A stretch of 64,000 nucleotides of DNA from Rhizobium sp. Leaf371 (GTDB lineage Bacteria > Pseudomonadota > Alphaproteobacteria > Rhizobiales > Rhizobiaceae): NCBI RefSeq assembly GCF_001424045.1, contig NZ_LMQB01000028.1, positions 93,477-157,476 of the forward strand, written 5' to 3'. Below the pieces are notes generated by a model. It ran no database searches, was not told the DNA's origin, and saw nothing but the letters and a program-made list of their open reading frames with translations. The position numbers were made by a program, and so were the translations under genes. This document shows positions 17,948 to 26,500 of the stretch, piece by piece. Every line of letters begins with the position of its first letter. Position 1 is the first letter of the stretch.

Positions 17948-18607
17948 TCAGCGGAGCGTGATGGCCGTGGCGATGTGATCGCGCGCGATCAGGAAGCGTC
18001 CAGCCAGTCTGTAACCGTCTGGAAACGGCCCGACAGCGGCCGTCGTTTCCGCCACGAAGCTTCCGTTGTCACAATCCAGATCGATACGAAATGCCTCGAA
18101 CCCGAGAAACGTCCGGGTGAGGGGGTACTGGCATTTGTAGGCGCATTCCTTGGCGCTGAAGATCACCTTGAGCAACAGGCCCCGGCGCTCCGCCGGCATG
18201 CGCGCGAGCCAGTCGCGCTCGCTCGCGATGCAGATCTCCTCAGCATAGGATTCATCGAGCGGGGTCGCCTCCTCGATGTCGAGGCCGATCGAGCGAAAGC
18301 CGTCGGCCTTTGAGGCGAGCGCGACGCCGGCAAGGGTCTGCGAATGGCTGAGGCTTCCGACGATCCCGTCCGGCCAGACCGGTGCCCGGTCCGCGTCTGA
18401 GGGGATGGCGACCGGGCGAAGTCCGAGCTGCCCGAGAGCATGTCGCGCACAGGCTCGGCCTGCAAAGAACTCCGCCCGGCGTTTCGGCGCGGCGTTGCGC
18501 ATGAGAGCGGCCTCCTCGGGAAAATCCCCGAAAGAGTATTCGCCGATCAGACCCTCGGACGTCGCGATCCGGGGGTCGAAGAGACTGCGGAAGAACGGTT
18601 CAGACAA
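17948..18607 (-). CDS. 4'-phosphopantetheinyl transferase (EntD/Sfp family)
   Basis: PPTase of 219 residues. It transfers the phosphopantetheine arm of CoA to carrier-protein Ser residues. Family motifs are in order: FFAGRACARHAL near 47-58, RAPVWPDGIVGSLSHS near 74-89, GLDIE near 108-112 (metal-binding Asp/Glu) and FSAKECAYK near 149-157. The start is a TTG at 18607 that overlaps the last bases of the NRPS gene (stop at 18600-18602), so translation is coupled. The clear role is activation of the NRPS carrier (Ser about 1474) and the PKS carrier (Ser about 1807) encoded next door. Confidence 0.9.
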   Translation of the reverse strand: MSEPFFRSLFDPRIATSEGLIGEYSFGDFPEEAALMRNAAPKRRAEFFAGRACARHALGQLGLRPVAIPSDADRAPVWPDGIVGSLSHSQTLAGVALASKADGFRSIGLDIEEATPLDESYAEEICIASERDWLARMPAERRGLLLKVIFSAKECAYKCQYPLTRTFLGFEAFRIDLDCDNGSFVAETTAAVGPFPDGYRLAGRFLIARDHIATAITLR

Positions 18608-21600
18608 GATCCCTCACGTGGCTCCGGCCCGCCGCGCCGCCGAAGGCCATCCGCCGGCGGGCCGCCCGGCTGGCGGCCTCCCCGAGGCGCTCGTTGGTCT
18701 TCTCGCCCCGATCGCCGATATGTTCGGCAAGGGCCGCGACGGTCGGAAACCGGAAGAGATCGGTGATCGTCAGATCCGGCGCGACGCCGGCCTTGAGCTC
18801 GCGATGAACCTTGATCGCCAGCAGCGAATGCCCGCCGAGCTTGAAGAAGCTGTCCGTGGTCCCGACCCGCTCGATATTCAGCGCCCGCCGGAAGATCTCC
18901 GCGATCGCCTGCTGCAACCCGTCAGCCGGGGGAACGAACCGGTCGGCGATGGCCGGGGTCTGGGCTATATCGGGCTTCGGCAGGCGCTTGCGGTCGATCT
19001 TGGCGTTGGGCGTCAGCGGAAAGGCGTCCAGGGTCACGAAATGCGCGGGGATCATGTAGTCCGGCTGTGTCCGGGCCAGATGCGCGCGTAGCGCGGCATC
19101 GGCAATCGGCACCGAGGTCCGCATGTAGGCGACGATGCGCACATCGTCGGCGGTATCCTCCCGCGTGACGACCACCGTTTCCAGCACGCCGGGGAAAAGC
19201 CCGATCTGGGCCTCGATCTCGCCAAGCTCGATGCGGTAGCCCCGAACCTTGACCTGATGATCGACGCGGCCGATGAAGTGCAGCACGCCGTCCTCTGCGA
19301 AGCGGACGAGATCGCCCGTCCGGTAGATACGTCCCTTTTCGAACGGGTTCGACAGGAAGCGCTCGCCTGTGAGCGCCTCGCGGTTGAGATAGCCGCGTGT
19401 GACGCCATCGCCGCCGATATAGAGTTCGCCGGCGGTTCCTGCCGGCACGGGCTGGCGGGCGGCATCGAGAACGTAGAGCTGGGTGTTTGCGATCGGATGG
19501 CCGAGCGGAACGGTTTCCTGCGTCGCGGCGGCGGGGAAGGTGGAGGACCAGATCGTCGTTTCCGTCGGTCCGTACATGTTGATCACCGGCGCGTCGGTCT
19601 CGGCCGCCAGGTCTCTGAGCAGCGATCCCTTCAGCGCCTCGCCGCCGATGAAGAGATGGCGAAGGCTGGCGAAGGCCGTGCGATCCTCCTCGCTCATCAG
19701 GAACATCCGCGCCATCGACGGGGTGCACTGCATGTGGGTTACCGCATGCGCCGCGATCTCCGCGGCAAATCCCTCGCCGATGTCGTCTTCCTGTGCCGCG
19801 CCGCGAACGATCGAGACCAGCGCCGCCAAGGGCTGCAGCCGGTCGAGCACGACCTGCTGCTCGACCCCGAAATCCACAAGGCATGCAATGTCGTCCACGC
19901 CGATGGCAAGCAGTTGATCGATGCGCAGCAGGGCATCGTCCACGGTGCCGAAGAGGCCGCTGTCCTCGAAATATCGGAGGAAGGCAAACTCAAGAATGGC
20001 GTCGAGTTCGTCCGGCGACACCGATTGCAGGTCGATATCGGCCGGCTGCGAAACGCCCTGCGGCTTCTTGAAGGCCGGGAACGCCCAGGCATACTGCTTG
20101 ATCAGCGCCGCCGCACTTCGCAGATAGTCCTTCATCGGTTGGCGCGCCTGCGCCCGGACCTCTTCCCGGTCTTCGCCGAGAAGCGTGTGAAGCATGAGGG
20201 TGACCTTGTAATCGTCGGGATTACGGCCGGATTTGACCAGCTCCTCGCGATAGATGACGATCTTGTCCGCCAGTTCCTCCACCGTCTGGCCGAGAAGATG
20301 GGTCAGGACATTCGCGCCGACACGCGCTGCCTCGCGGTAGCTTTCCGGATTGCCGGCAGTCGTCAGCCACACCGGCAGCTCCTTCTGCAACGGTCTCGGA
20401 TGCGTCGTGACGGCAACTTTCGTGTCACCAAGGGGGAATTCGACGCTCTCGCCGCGCCAGAGCCGGCGGACCTCGTCGATGCTGCGCAGCAGCGCGGCCT
20501 TGTTGTGCGGCGGCGCGTTCTCGGGGCGCAGAACGAAATCCTCCGGCATCCATCCCGAAGCCGCGGCGAGTGCAACCCGTCCCCGGCTGAGATTGTCCAC
20601 GACGGCCCAATCCTCGGCGATGCGGGCGGGGTGATGCAGCGGAAAGACGCAGCTTCCCGCCCGGATGGACAGGTTTTCCGTCACGGCGGCCACGGCCGCG
20701 CCCGTCACGGCCGGGTTCGGATACGAGCCGCCGAAGGCATGAAAATGCCGCTCCGGCGTCCAGACCGACTGAAAGCCGTTTCGGTCGGCAAATTTGGAGC
20801 CCTCCAGCAGCAGCCGGTAGCGCTCTCCGTCCACGCCGGCATCGTGGCCCCAGTAGAACAGGCCGAAATCCAGCGGCCGGCCGGCGCGCGAACGCCGCGT
20901 CTTCGCGGCCGTGCCCTTTTGTCGACGGTTCGCATGCACGACCACCTTGAAGCCGGTCGCCAGCGTCCAGAAGAGTTCCAGCACGGAAATGTCGAAGGAC
21001 AGGCTCGTGACCGCGAGCCAGACGTCGCGGTCGCGTCCCGACCGCGGGATGACATCGTCCATGCCGGCAAAGAAGTTGACGACGTTGCGATGCTCGACCA
21101 TGACCCCCTTGGGCTTGCCTGTCGAACCGGAGGTATAAATCACATAGGCAAGGTCGCCTGCCGTGACCCCGGACGCGAGCCGTCCGTCGTCGCCTGTCTC
21201 CTGCCGTTCGGCCAGGCAATCCTCGATGAACAGCGTCTTGTGGCGCTCCGGGGTGAGGGCGTCCGAGAAGGTGCCGGCAACGCTTCGCTCTGTCAGAATG
21301 ACCTTCGCCTTGCTGTCTTCCACCATATCGGCCAGGCGCTCGATCGGGAAATCCGGGTCGAGCGGGACGTAGGCGCCGCCGGCCTTGAGCACGGCAAGGG
21401 CCGCGACCACGAGATCGAGCGAGCGTGAAACATGGAGGCCGACCAGAACGTCCGGCCCGACGCCACAGGCGGCGAGCGCATGCGCGATGCGGTTTGCGCG
21501 TTGATCCATCTGGCGGAACGTGAGCGACCGGCCGCGAAATGCGATCGCTTCCGCGTCCGGCTGCGCATCGACCTGCCGTTCGATCAGGTGGTGAACGCAG

Positions 21601-23246
21601 ACATCCCGGTCGTAATCGCGCTCTGTCCGGTTCCAGCGCGTCACGATCTCGTGCTGTTCCTCTTTCGACATCAGCGGCAACGCGCCTACGGGGCCGGTGC
21701 TGCCCTCAAAGGCTTCGGCGAAGATCGCAAACCGCGCGGCGAGCTGCGCCGCGGTGGCATCGCTCACGCGGTTGCGGTCGTGCAGCAGCCGCAGCGTGCC
21801 TTCGGAGACGACGAAGGTGACCGCGCAGGCCTCGATCGGTGTCACGGCCGCTGCCGGCTCGATCTCCGCAAGGCCGAAGGACAGGATCGGGTGCCGGAGA
21901 CCGGGAACCCGCTGAACGAGATCGATCGCGAAGGCGCCGGCCGTCGCCAGCCGATCCCTCGAAGTGCGGATCTGGTGCGCGAGATCCGTTACCGGAGCGT
22001 CCTCGGGCGCGGAGATGCGCAAGGGAACGGCTGCCGTGAAAAATCCGGGATGGCTGTCCTGGAGCGTCTGCAGCGCCGGACCGCGATAGGCGATATCGAA
22101 CGCCGTCTGTCCGGACAGTCGCGCCAGAAAGGCACCGATGACGGAGGCCGCATCGCCCGGCATCATGGCTGCGGGCAGATTGAGCGTCAGCACCTGAATG
22201 TCGGCAGCCCGGCCGTCTTCGGCCATGCGGATACCGTCGGTTTCGATATCGATGATTTCCAGCAACTGCCGGCGCCAACCCGGCTCATGACGGGCAATGG
22301 CCTCGACCGCCTCCGACAGGGATTGCGCCTCCTCCTCGCTCATCAGCGGCAGAACCATGCCGGGCCGCAGGACATCCGAAAGCTTGTCATCACGGCCGGC
22401 CGCAAGAGTCGCGCCTTCAACCAGGACCGGGCGATCGCCAGTGCCGATCGTCACCCCCTGAGGGCCGACGGTCATCACCAAGCCTGCCGGCTCTGAGGGA
22501 AGATGCGACAGGATCTCGAAGCGGGTGACGGCAAACAGGCCGCTGCCGGTGCGGATCTTGGGAAGCGCAAGCGGATTGACGTAGCCGGCGCCGAAATCGA
22601 GCGCGCGCACGATGCGCGACAGTGCGTCGGCACTCTGGTCGAACCGGAGGGTCGCGGCCGCGCTGGGACGGCGGTTCCGGCCGTAATAGCGTCTCTGCGA
22701 AATGTCCTGCGGCTGCGGGCGCAGCATATCCTGTTCGATCTGCTGCAGGACCGTCGCGAAGCTCTTGATGCCGGCCTCGAAACATTTGCTGTTCAAGGTC
22801 AGGGCCGTCTCGTCGGCGCTGATCTCGAACGTTTCTGCGGCATAGACGTCACCTTCGTCGATGCCGCTCGTGATCGCATGCCATGTCACGCCGTGGCGGG
22901 GTTCGTCCTCGAGAATGGCCCAGGACGGCGTGTTCAGCCCTGCGCGCGCGGGGAGTGGCGCGTCGTGGAAGTTGATCGCGCCAGACCGGGCCTTCCGCCA
23001 GACCGCCTCGGGGATCACCCGGAGATTGGCGATGCTGAACAGCCAGCCGTAATCGAGGCCGGCAAGCGCTTCGGCGAAACCGTGGGTCGGGTCGATCGTC
23101 CGGATCGCCTGCCGCTCGGCCCAGTCGCGCACGCGCGGGTTCGCGGTGGTGATGACGGCAATGGCATGACCGCGTCCGAGCAGAATTTCGGCGCACTGCA
23201 CCAGCAGCAATTCGTCGCCGATCAATGCACAATCAACACGCGTCAT
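18600..23246 (-). CDS. NRPS: formyltransferase - half condensation - adenylation with embedded luciferase-like monooxygenase - PCP
   Basis: Single-module NRPS of 1548 residues. Residues 1-310 resemble methionyl-tRNA formyltransferase, with the catalytic trio N92, H94 and D130 spaced as in Fmt. About 355-540 resembles only the C-terminal half of a condensation domain; no HHxxxDG is present. Adenylation domain motifs: A3 YTSGSTGKPKG near 703, A4 FDISVLELF near 765, A5 NMYGPTETT near 1225, A7 YRTGD and A10 NAKIDRK. A bacterial-luciferase-like FMN monooxygenase domain (about 790-1140, starting LDFGLFYWGHD) is inserted between A4 and A5, as in MupA/Atu3671-type proteins. The PCP has GGHSL with Ser about 1474. 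A hand alignment gives the pocket code D-I-L-H-F-G-M-I-W-K, close to the glycine code. It probably makes a formylated, oxidised aminoacyl thioester for the divergent PKS. Confidence 0.9.
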   Translation of the reverse strand: MTRVDCALIGDELLLVQCAEILLGRGHAIAVITTANPRVRDWAERQAIRTIDPTHGFAEALAGLDYGWLFSIANLRVIPEAVWRKARSGAINFHDAPLPARAGLNTPSWAILEDEPRHGVTWHAITSGIDEGDVYAAETFEISADETALTLNSKCFEAGIKSFATVLQQIEQDMLRPQPQDISQRRYYGRNRRPSAAATLRFDQSADALSRIVRALDFGAGYVNPLALPKIRTGSGLFAVTRFEILSHLPSEPAGLVMTVGPQGVTIGTGDRPVLVEGATLAAGRDDKLSDVLRPGMVLPLMSEEEAQSLSEAVEAIARHEPGWRRQLLEIIDIETDGIRMAEDGRAADIQVLTLNLPAAMMPGDAASVIGAFLARLSGQTAFDIAYRGPALQTLQDSHPGFFTAAVPLRISAPEDAPVTDLAHQIRTSRDRLATAGAFAIDLVQRVPGLRHPILSFGLAEIEPAAAVTPIEACAVTFVVSEGTLRLLHDRNRVSDATAAQLAARFAIFAEAFEGSTGPVGALPLMSKEEQHEIVTRWNRTERDYDRDVCVHHLIERQVDAQPDAEAIAFRGRSLTFRQMDQRANRIAHALAACGVGPDVLVGLHVSRSLDLVVAALAVLKAGGAYVPLDPDFPIERLADMVEDSKAKVILTERSVAGTFSDALTPERHKTLFIEDCLAERQETGDDGRLASGVTAGDLAYVIYTSGSTGKPKGVMVEHRNVVNFFAGMDDVIPRSGRDRDVWLAVTSLSFDISVLELFWTLATGFKVVVHANRRQKGTAAKTRRSRAGRPLDFGLFYWGHDAGVDGERYRLLLEGSKFADRNGFQSVWTPERHFHAFGGSYPNPAVTGAAVAAVTENLSIRAGSCVFPLHHPARIAEDWAVVDNLSRGRVALAAASGWMPEDFVLRPENAPPHNKAALLRSIDEVRRLWRGESVEFPLGDTKVAVTTHPRPLQKELPVWLTTAGNPESYREAARVGANVLTHLLGQTVEELADKIVIYREELVKSGRNPDDYKVTLMLHTLLGEDREEVRAQARQPMKDYLRSAAALIKQYAWAFPAFKKPQGVSQPADIDLQSVSPDELDAILEFAFLRYFEDSGLFGTVDDALLRIDQLLAIGVDDIACLVDFGVEQQVVLDRLQPLAALVSIVRGAAQEDDIGEGFAAEIAAHAVTHMQCTPSMARMFLMSEEDRTAFASLRHLFIGGEALKGSLLRDLAAETDAPVINMYGPTETTIWSSTFPAAATQETVPLGHPIANTQLYVLDAARQPVPAGTAGELYIGGDGVTRGYLNREALTGERFLSNPFEKGRIYRTGDLVRFAEDGVLHFIGRVDHQVKVRGYRIELGEIEAQIGLFPGVLETVVVTREDTADDVRIVAYMRTSVPIADAALRAHLARTQPDYMIPAHFVTLDAFPLTPNAKIDRKRLPKPDIAQTPAIADRFVPPADGLQQAIAEIFRRALNIERVGTTDSFFKLGGHSLLAIKVHRELKAGVAPDLTITDLFRFPTVAALAEHIGDRGEKTNERLGEAASRAARRRMAFGGAAGRSHVRDLV

Positions 23247-23316
23247 GAGGTCACCTCGCAGTTAAGAACAGGATTATTCCAACCGTTGCGCGCCCAATTA
23301 TCAAGTTCTGGCAAAG

Positions 23317-23330
23317 CACCCGTTCGGGTG
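23317..23330. promoter_or_regulatory. Palindrome in the NRPS-PKS divergent promoter region
   Basis: CACCCG-TT-CGGGTG is a perfect 6-2-6 inverted repeat about 70 bases upstream of the NRPS start and about 207 bases upstream of the preferred PKS start. A second short repeat, CATCC-CTTT-GGATG, lies near 23382-23395. Either could be a regulator site controlling both synthetases; no cluster-specific regulator gene is adjacent. Confidence 0.35.
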
Positions 23331-23536
23331 TGTTTCCCCCTTCGATCACCCAACGGACATCCCCTTGCAGATGACGCCACATCCCTTTGGATGAGGGTGT
23401 CTTCAGAAGGTGTACTTGAGATCGCAGACGGTAAGGGGAAAATCACGAGGTGAACGCGGGTGGGGTCCGCGCGCTGCACGTGCCGTCATGGCCGCGCTCG
23501 GTCATTCTTCCCCTCGGTGTTGATAGTAGGGTCCAG

Positions 23537-26500
23537 ATGCTGGAAAATTCGTCTCAAATCGGTCCTTGTGACATCGCGATCGTCGGCATGGCGCTGAGGG
23601 TGCCCGGCGCCCGGACGACAGCGGAATTCTGGCAGAACCTGCGCAATGGCGTGGAAAGCGTGCGCACGCTTTCGGCGGACGATCTGGCCGAGGCGGGCGA
23701 GGATCCGGAGCGGATCCACCATCCGAACTATGTCAAGCGGACGGCGGATCTCCCCGATATGGAGATGTTCGACGCCGAGTTCTTCGGCATGAGCCCCAAG
23801 GACGCCGCCATCATGGACCCGCAGCATCGCCAGTTTCTGGAATGCGCGTGGGAGGCGATGGAGGATGCGGGCAGGACGCCGGACCGCGAAACCGGGCCGG
23901 TCGGCGTCTTTGCCGGATGCGGCATGGGCAGCTATTTCTACTTCAACATCTGCAGCAACCGCCAGTTGGTCGATCAGGTCGGCATGTTCCTCCTGCGCCA
24001 TACCGGCAACGACAAGGACTTCCTGGCGACGCGCGCATCCTATCTCTTCGATCTGCACGGGCCGAGCATCAACATCCAGACCGCGTGCTCGACGTCGCTC
24101 GTCGCCGTTCACTACGCCTGCCAGAGCCTGATCAACGGCGAAAGCGACATGGCGCTCGCGGGCGGCGTCACGATCGAGATGCCGCATCGCCGCGGCTACA
24201 TGTTCAACGAAGGCGAAATCCTGTCGCCCGACGGACATTGCCGGCCGTTCGACCATCGCGCCGCCGGAACCGTATTCGGCAGCGGCGCCGGGGTCGTCGT
24301 ACTCCGCCGGCTCTCGGACGCGATCAGCGAAGGCGACATCATTCATGCGGTCATCAAGAGCACGGCGGTCAACAATGACGGCGCCGGCAAGTCGGGCTAT
24401 CTCGCCCCGAGCGTCGAAGGGCAGGCCGAAGCCATCATCGAGGCGCAGGGCCTCGCCGGCATCGATGCGGCGTCTATCCAGTATGTCGAATGCCATGGCA
24501 CCGGGACCTACCTCGGAGATCCCATCGAGATCGCGGCCCTGACGCAGGCGTTCCGGCAGAGCACCGACCGCTCCGGCTTCTGCCGCGTGGGATCGGTCAA
24601 ATCCAATATCGGACATCTCGACACCGCGGCCGGCGTGGTGGGTCTCATCAAGGTTGCGCTGTCCCTGAAACATGGCGAGATGCCGCCGACCCTTGGCTTC
24701 GAGAAGCCCAATCCGTCGATCGATTTCGCGGGAAGCCCCTTCCTCGTCAACGACAAACTGTCGAAATGGCCGCAGGTCCAGGGTCCGAGACGCGGCGCCG
24801 TCAACTCGCTGGGTGTCGGCGGCACGAATGCGCACGCCATCCTCGAGCAGGCCCCCATTCCCGTCGCGGCACCCGGCACGCAGGCAGGCGACCATCCGCT
24901 GGTTCTGATGCTGTCGTCGCGCCATCGGAAGGGCTTGGACCGCGCGCGGGCGCAACTGGCGGCCCATCTCTCCGGTCAGCCGGCGCAGGCTCTCGCGGAT
25001 GTCGCCTACACGCTGTTCCACGGACGCCGGCATTTCGAGCACCGGCTGGTCGTGGCCGTCGAGGGCCGGGACGATGCGATCGCGACGCTGTCCGATCCGG
25101 CGCCGAGCCGAACCTTCGTTCACACGCCGGTCGAGGCTGTGTCCGGTGCGGTGTTCCTTTTTCCGGGCGGCGGCGCGCAGCATCCGGGCATGGCGCGGGC
25201 GCTCTACCGTGCGAATGCCGATTTCCGCGCCCATGTCGATGAAGGTCTGTCCTATCTGACCGCGGCGGCGGCGTCCGAAGTGCACCACGCCTGGCTGGCG
25301 GAGGAGGCCGATCCCGTCTCGTTCCTGCGTCCCTCCGTGCAGTTGCCGGCGATCCTGATCGTCGAAGTCGCCATTTCCCGCCTCTGGATGTCGTGGGGCG
25401 TGATGCCGAAGGCCCTGATCGGCCACTCCATGGGCGAGAACGCCGCGGCTTGCGTCGCGGGCGTTCTGTCCTATCGCGATGCCGTCAATCTCGTGCGGTT
25501 GCGCGGCGAACTGTTCGACACGGTGGAAGCCGGCGGCATGCTGAGCGTTTCGCTCGATGCGGAGGACCTTGTCAAGCTGCTCCCGCCGACGCTCGACATG
25601 GCGTCGGTCAACGCGCCGGGTCTCTGCGTCGTGTCAGGACGAGATGCCGATCTGGAAGCGTTCGGTGCGGTTCTTGCGCAACGCGGCGTGGATACATCGC
25701 GCATTCCCATCAACATCGCGGCGCATTCCCGCATGCTCGCCCCGATCCTCGGGCGGTTCGAAGCGTTTCTCAGAACGCTCGTCTTGCGTCCGCCGGCCAT
25801 TCCGGTGATGTCCAACAGAAGCGGGACCTGGCTGACCGCGCGCGAGGCGACGGATCCCCTCTATTGGGTCGGACATCTCCGTTCGACCGTCGAGTTCGCG
25901 ACGGGCATGGCGGCACTGGCGCAGGATCCGGGCCGGATCTACATCGAGGTCGGCCCGGGACGCACCCTCTCGTCGCTTGCCAAGGCGCAGGGCGGGATCG
26001 ACGCCAACCGGGTCATCAACACGCTGCCGCATGCGAGCGACCTCACCGACGACCGGCTGCATTTTCACGCAGCTCTCGGTCGCGCCTGGGCGACCGGGCT
26101 GCCGGTGACGATCGATGCCCTGTGGCAGGACAGCGCGCCGCGACGCGTATCGCTGCCCACCTATGCGTTCGAACACAAACGCTATTTCATTGAGCCGGCA
26201 ACGCAGAGCGCCGGCCGCAAGGATGTGGCGCTCGTCAAGAATGCCGATATCGCAGACTGGGGCTATCGTCCTGCCTGGAAGAAGTCGGTGTCCAACTTCA
26301 TCGACGGGGCGCCGACCCCGTCGGGCCCGTGGCTTGTCTTTCTCGATGAGGCCGGTCTCGGCCGCAGCCTCGTGGATAGGTTGCGGACGGGCGGCGCACG
26401 CGTCGTCACCGTCACGCTGGCGGACACCTTCGCCCGCCGGAGCGCCGACGATTATGTTCTCTGCGCCGAAATGGGGCGGCCGGGCTACGACGCTCTCATT

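Noticed and set aside
18600..23246. Possibility that the monooxygenase-like segment marks a gene fusion error or two genes
   Set aside because: The frame is continuous, the adenylation motifs resume in order after the insertion, and the same architecture is known in MupA/Atu3671-type proteins.
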